Positions 6,615-6,618 of a stretch of 6,618 bases of DNA are shown here, in pieces. Every line of letters starts with the position of its first letter. Within the stretch, counting starts at the first letter, position 1. The notes below the pieces were generated by a model. The model was not told the DNA's origin and searched no databases. It saw nothing but the letters and a program-made list of their open reading frames with translations. The stretch comes from PVC group bacterium (GTDB taxonomy: Bacteria; Verrucomicrobiota; Kiritimatiellia; UBA8416; PXDI01). The position numbers and the translations under genes are program-made. Location: assembly GCA_003565095.1 (NCBI GenBank), contig PXDI01000086.1, positions 1 through 6,618 of the forward strand. Reading direction: 5' to 3'.

Positions 6615-6618
6615 CTAG

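Overview
The window reads as chromosomal DNA from a Gram-negative, probably free-living or gut/marine carbohydrate-degrading bacterium. It is moderately GC-rich and densely coding, and all genes begin with ATG. Three genes are complete and one is cut by the left edge. A very large secreted heparinase-type protein, a YbjN/CesT-like fragment and a xylulokinase of the animal XYLB type together would fit the PVC group (Kiritimatiellota, Lentisphaerota, Verrucomicrobiota). That placement is an inference from gene content; no rRNA or other phylogenetic marker is present.

Layout: (1) Positions 2-262, plus strand: the last 86 codons of a small alpha/beta protein whose 5' part lies outside the window. 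(2) Positions 231-1028, minus strand: a complete monofunctional biotin-protein ligase (birA). It converges on gene 1, and the two coding regions overlap by 32 bp at their 3' ends. (3) Positions 1031-4822, minus strand: a 1263-residue exported protein with an N-terminal beta-rich region, an alpha-toroid-like middle and a heparinase II/III-type beta-sandwich, most likely a polysaccharide lyase. It ends 2 nt before the birA start, so the two are probably co-transcribed and translationally coupled. (4) Positions 4823-4999: a 177-bp divergent control region with a good ribosome binding site at each end, an AT-rich promoter-like stretch, and a small palindrome plus direct repeat that could be an operator. 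(5) Positions 5000-6601, plus strand: a complete xylulokinase, strikingly close to the eukaryotic XYLB type. A purine-rich Shine-Dalgarno-like run follows its stop codon, so another gene may start just beyond the right edge.

A possible common theme is sugar use: the exported enzyme would attack an extracellular polysaccharide, and the divergent kinase would feed D-xylulose into the pentose phosphate pathway. Sharing a control region is suggestive, but no xylose or uronate transport or isomerase gene is visible, so the link is a hypothesis. birA is housekeeping and probably rides on the transcript. I see no mobile element, CRISPR array, tRNA or rRNA. The least ordinary items are the architecture of the 1263-residue protein (two charged helical segments, a Trp-rich C-terminal part, a variant HxHxD-like motif) and the eukaryote-type kinase. 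I did not find a clear new multi-gene system.
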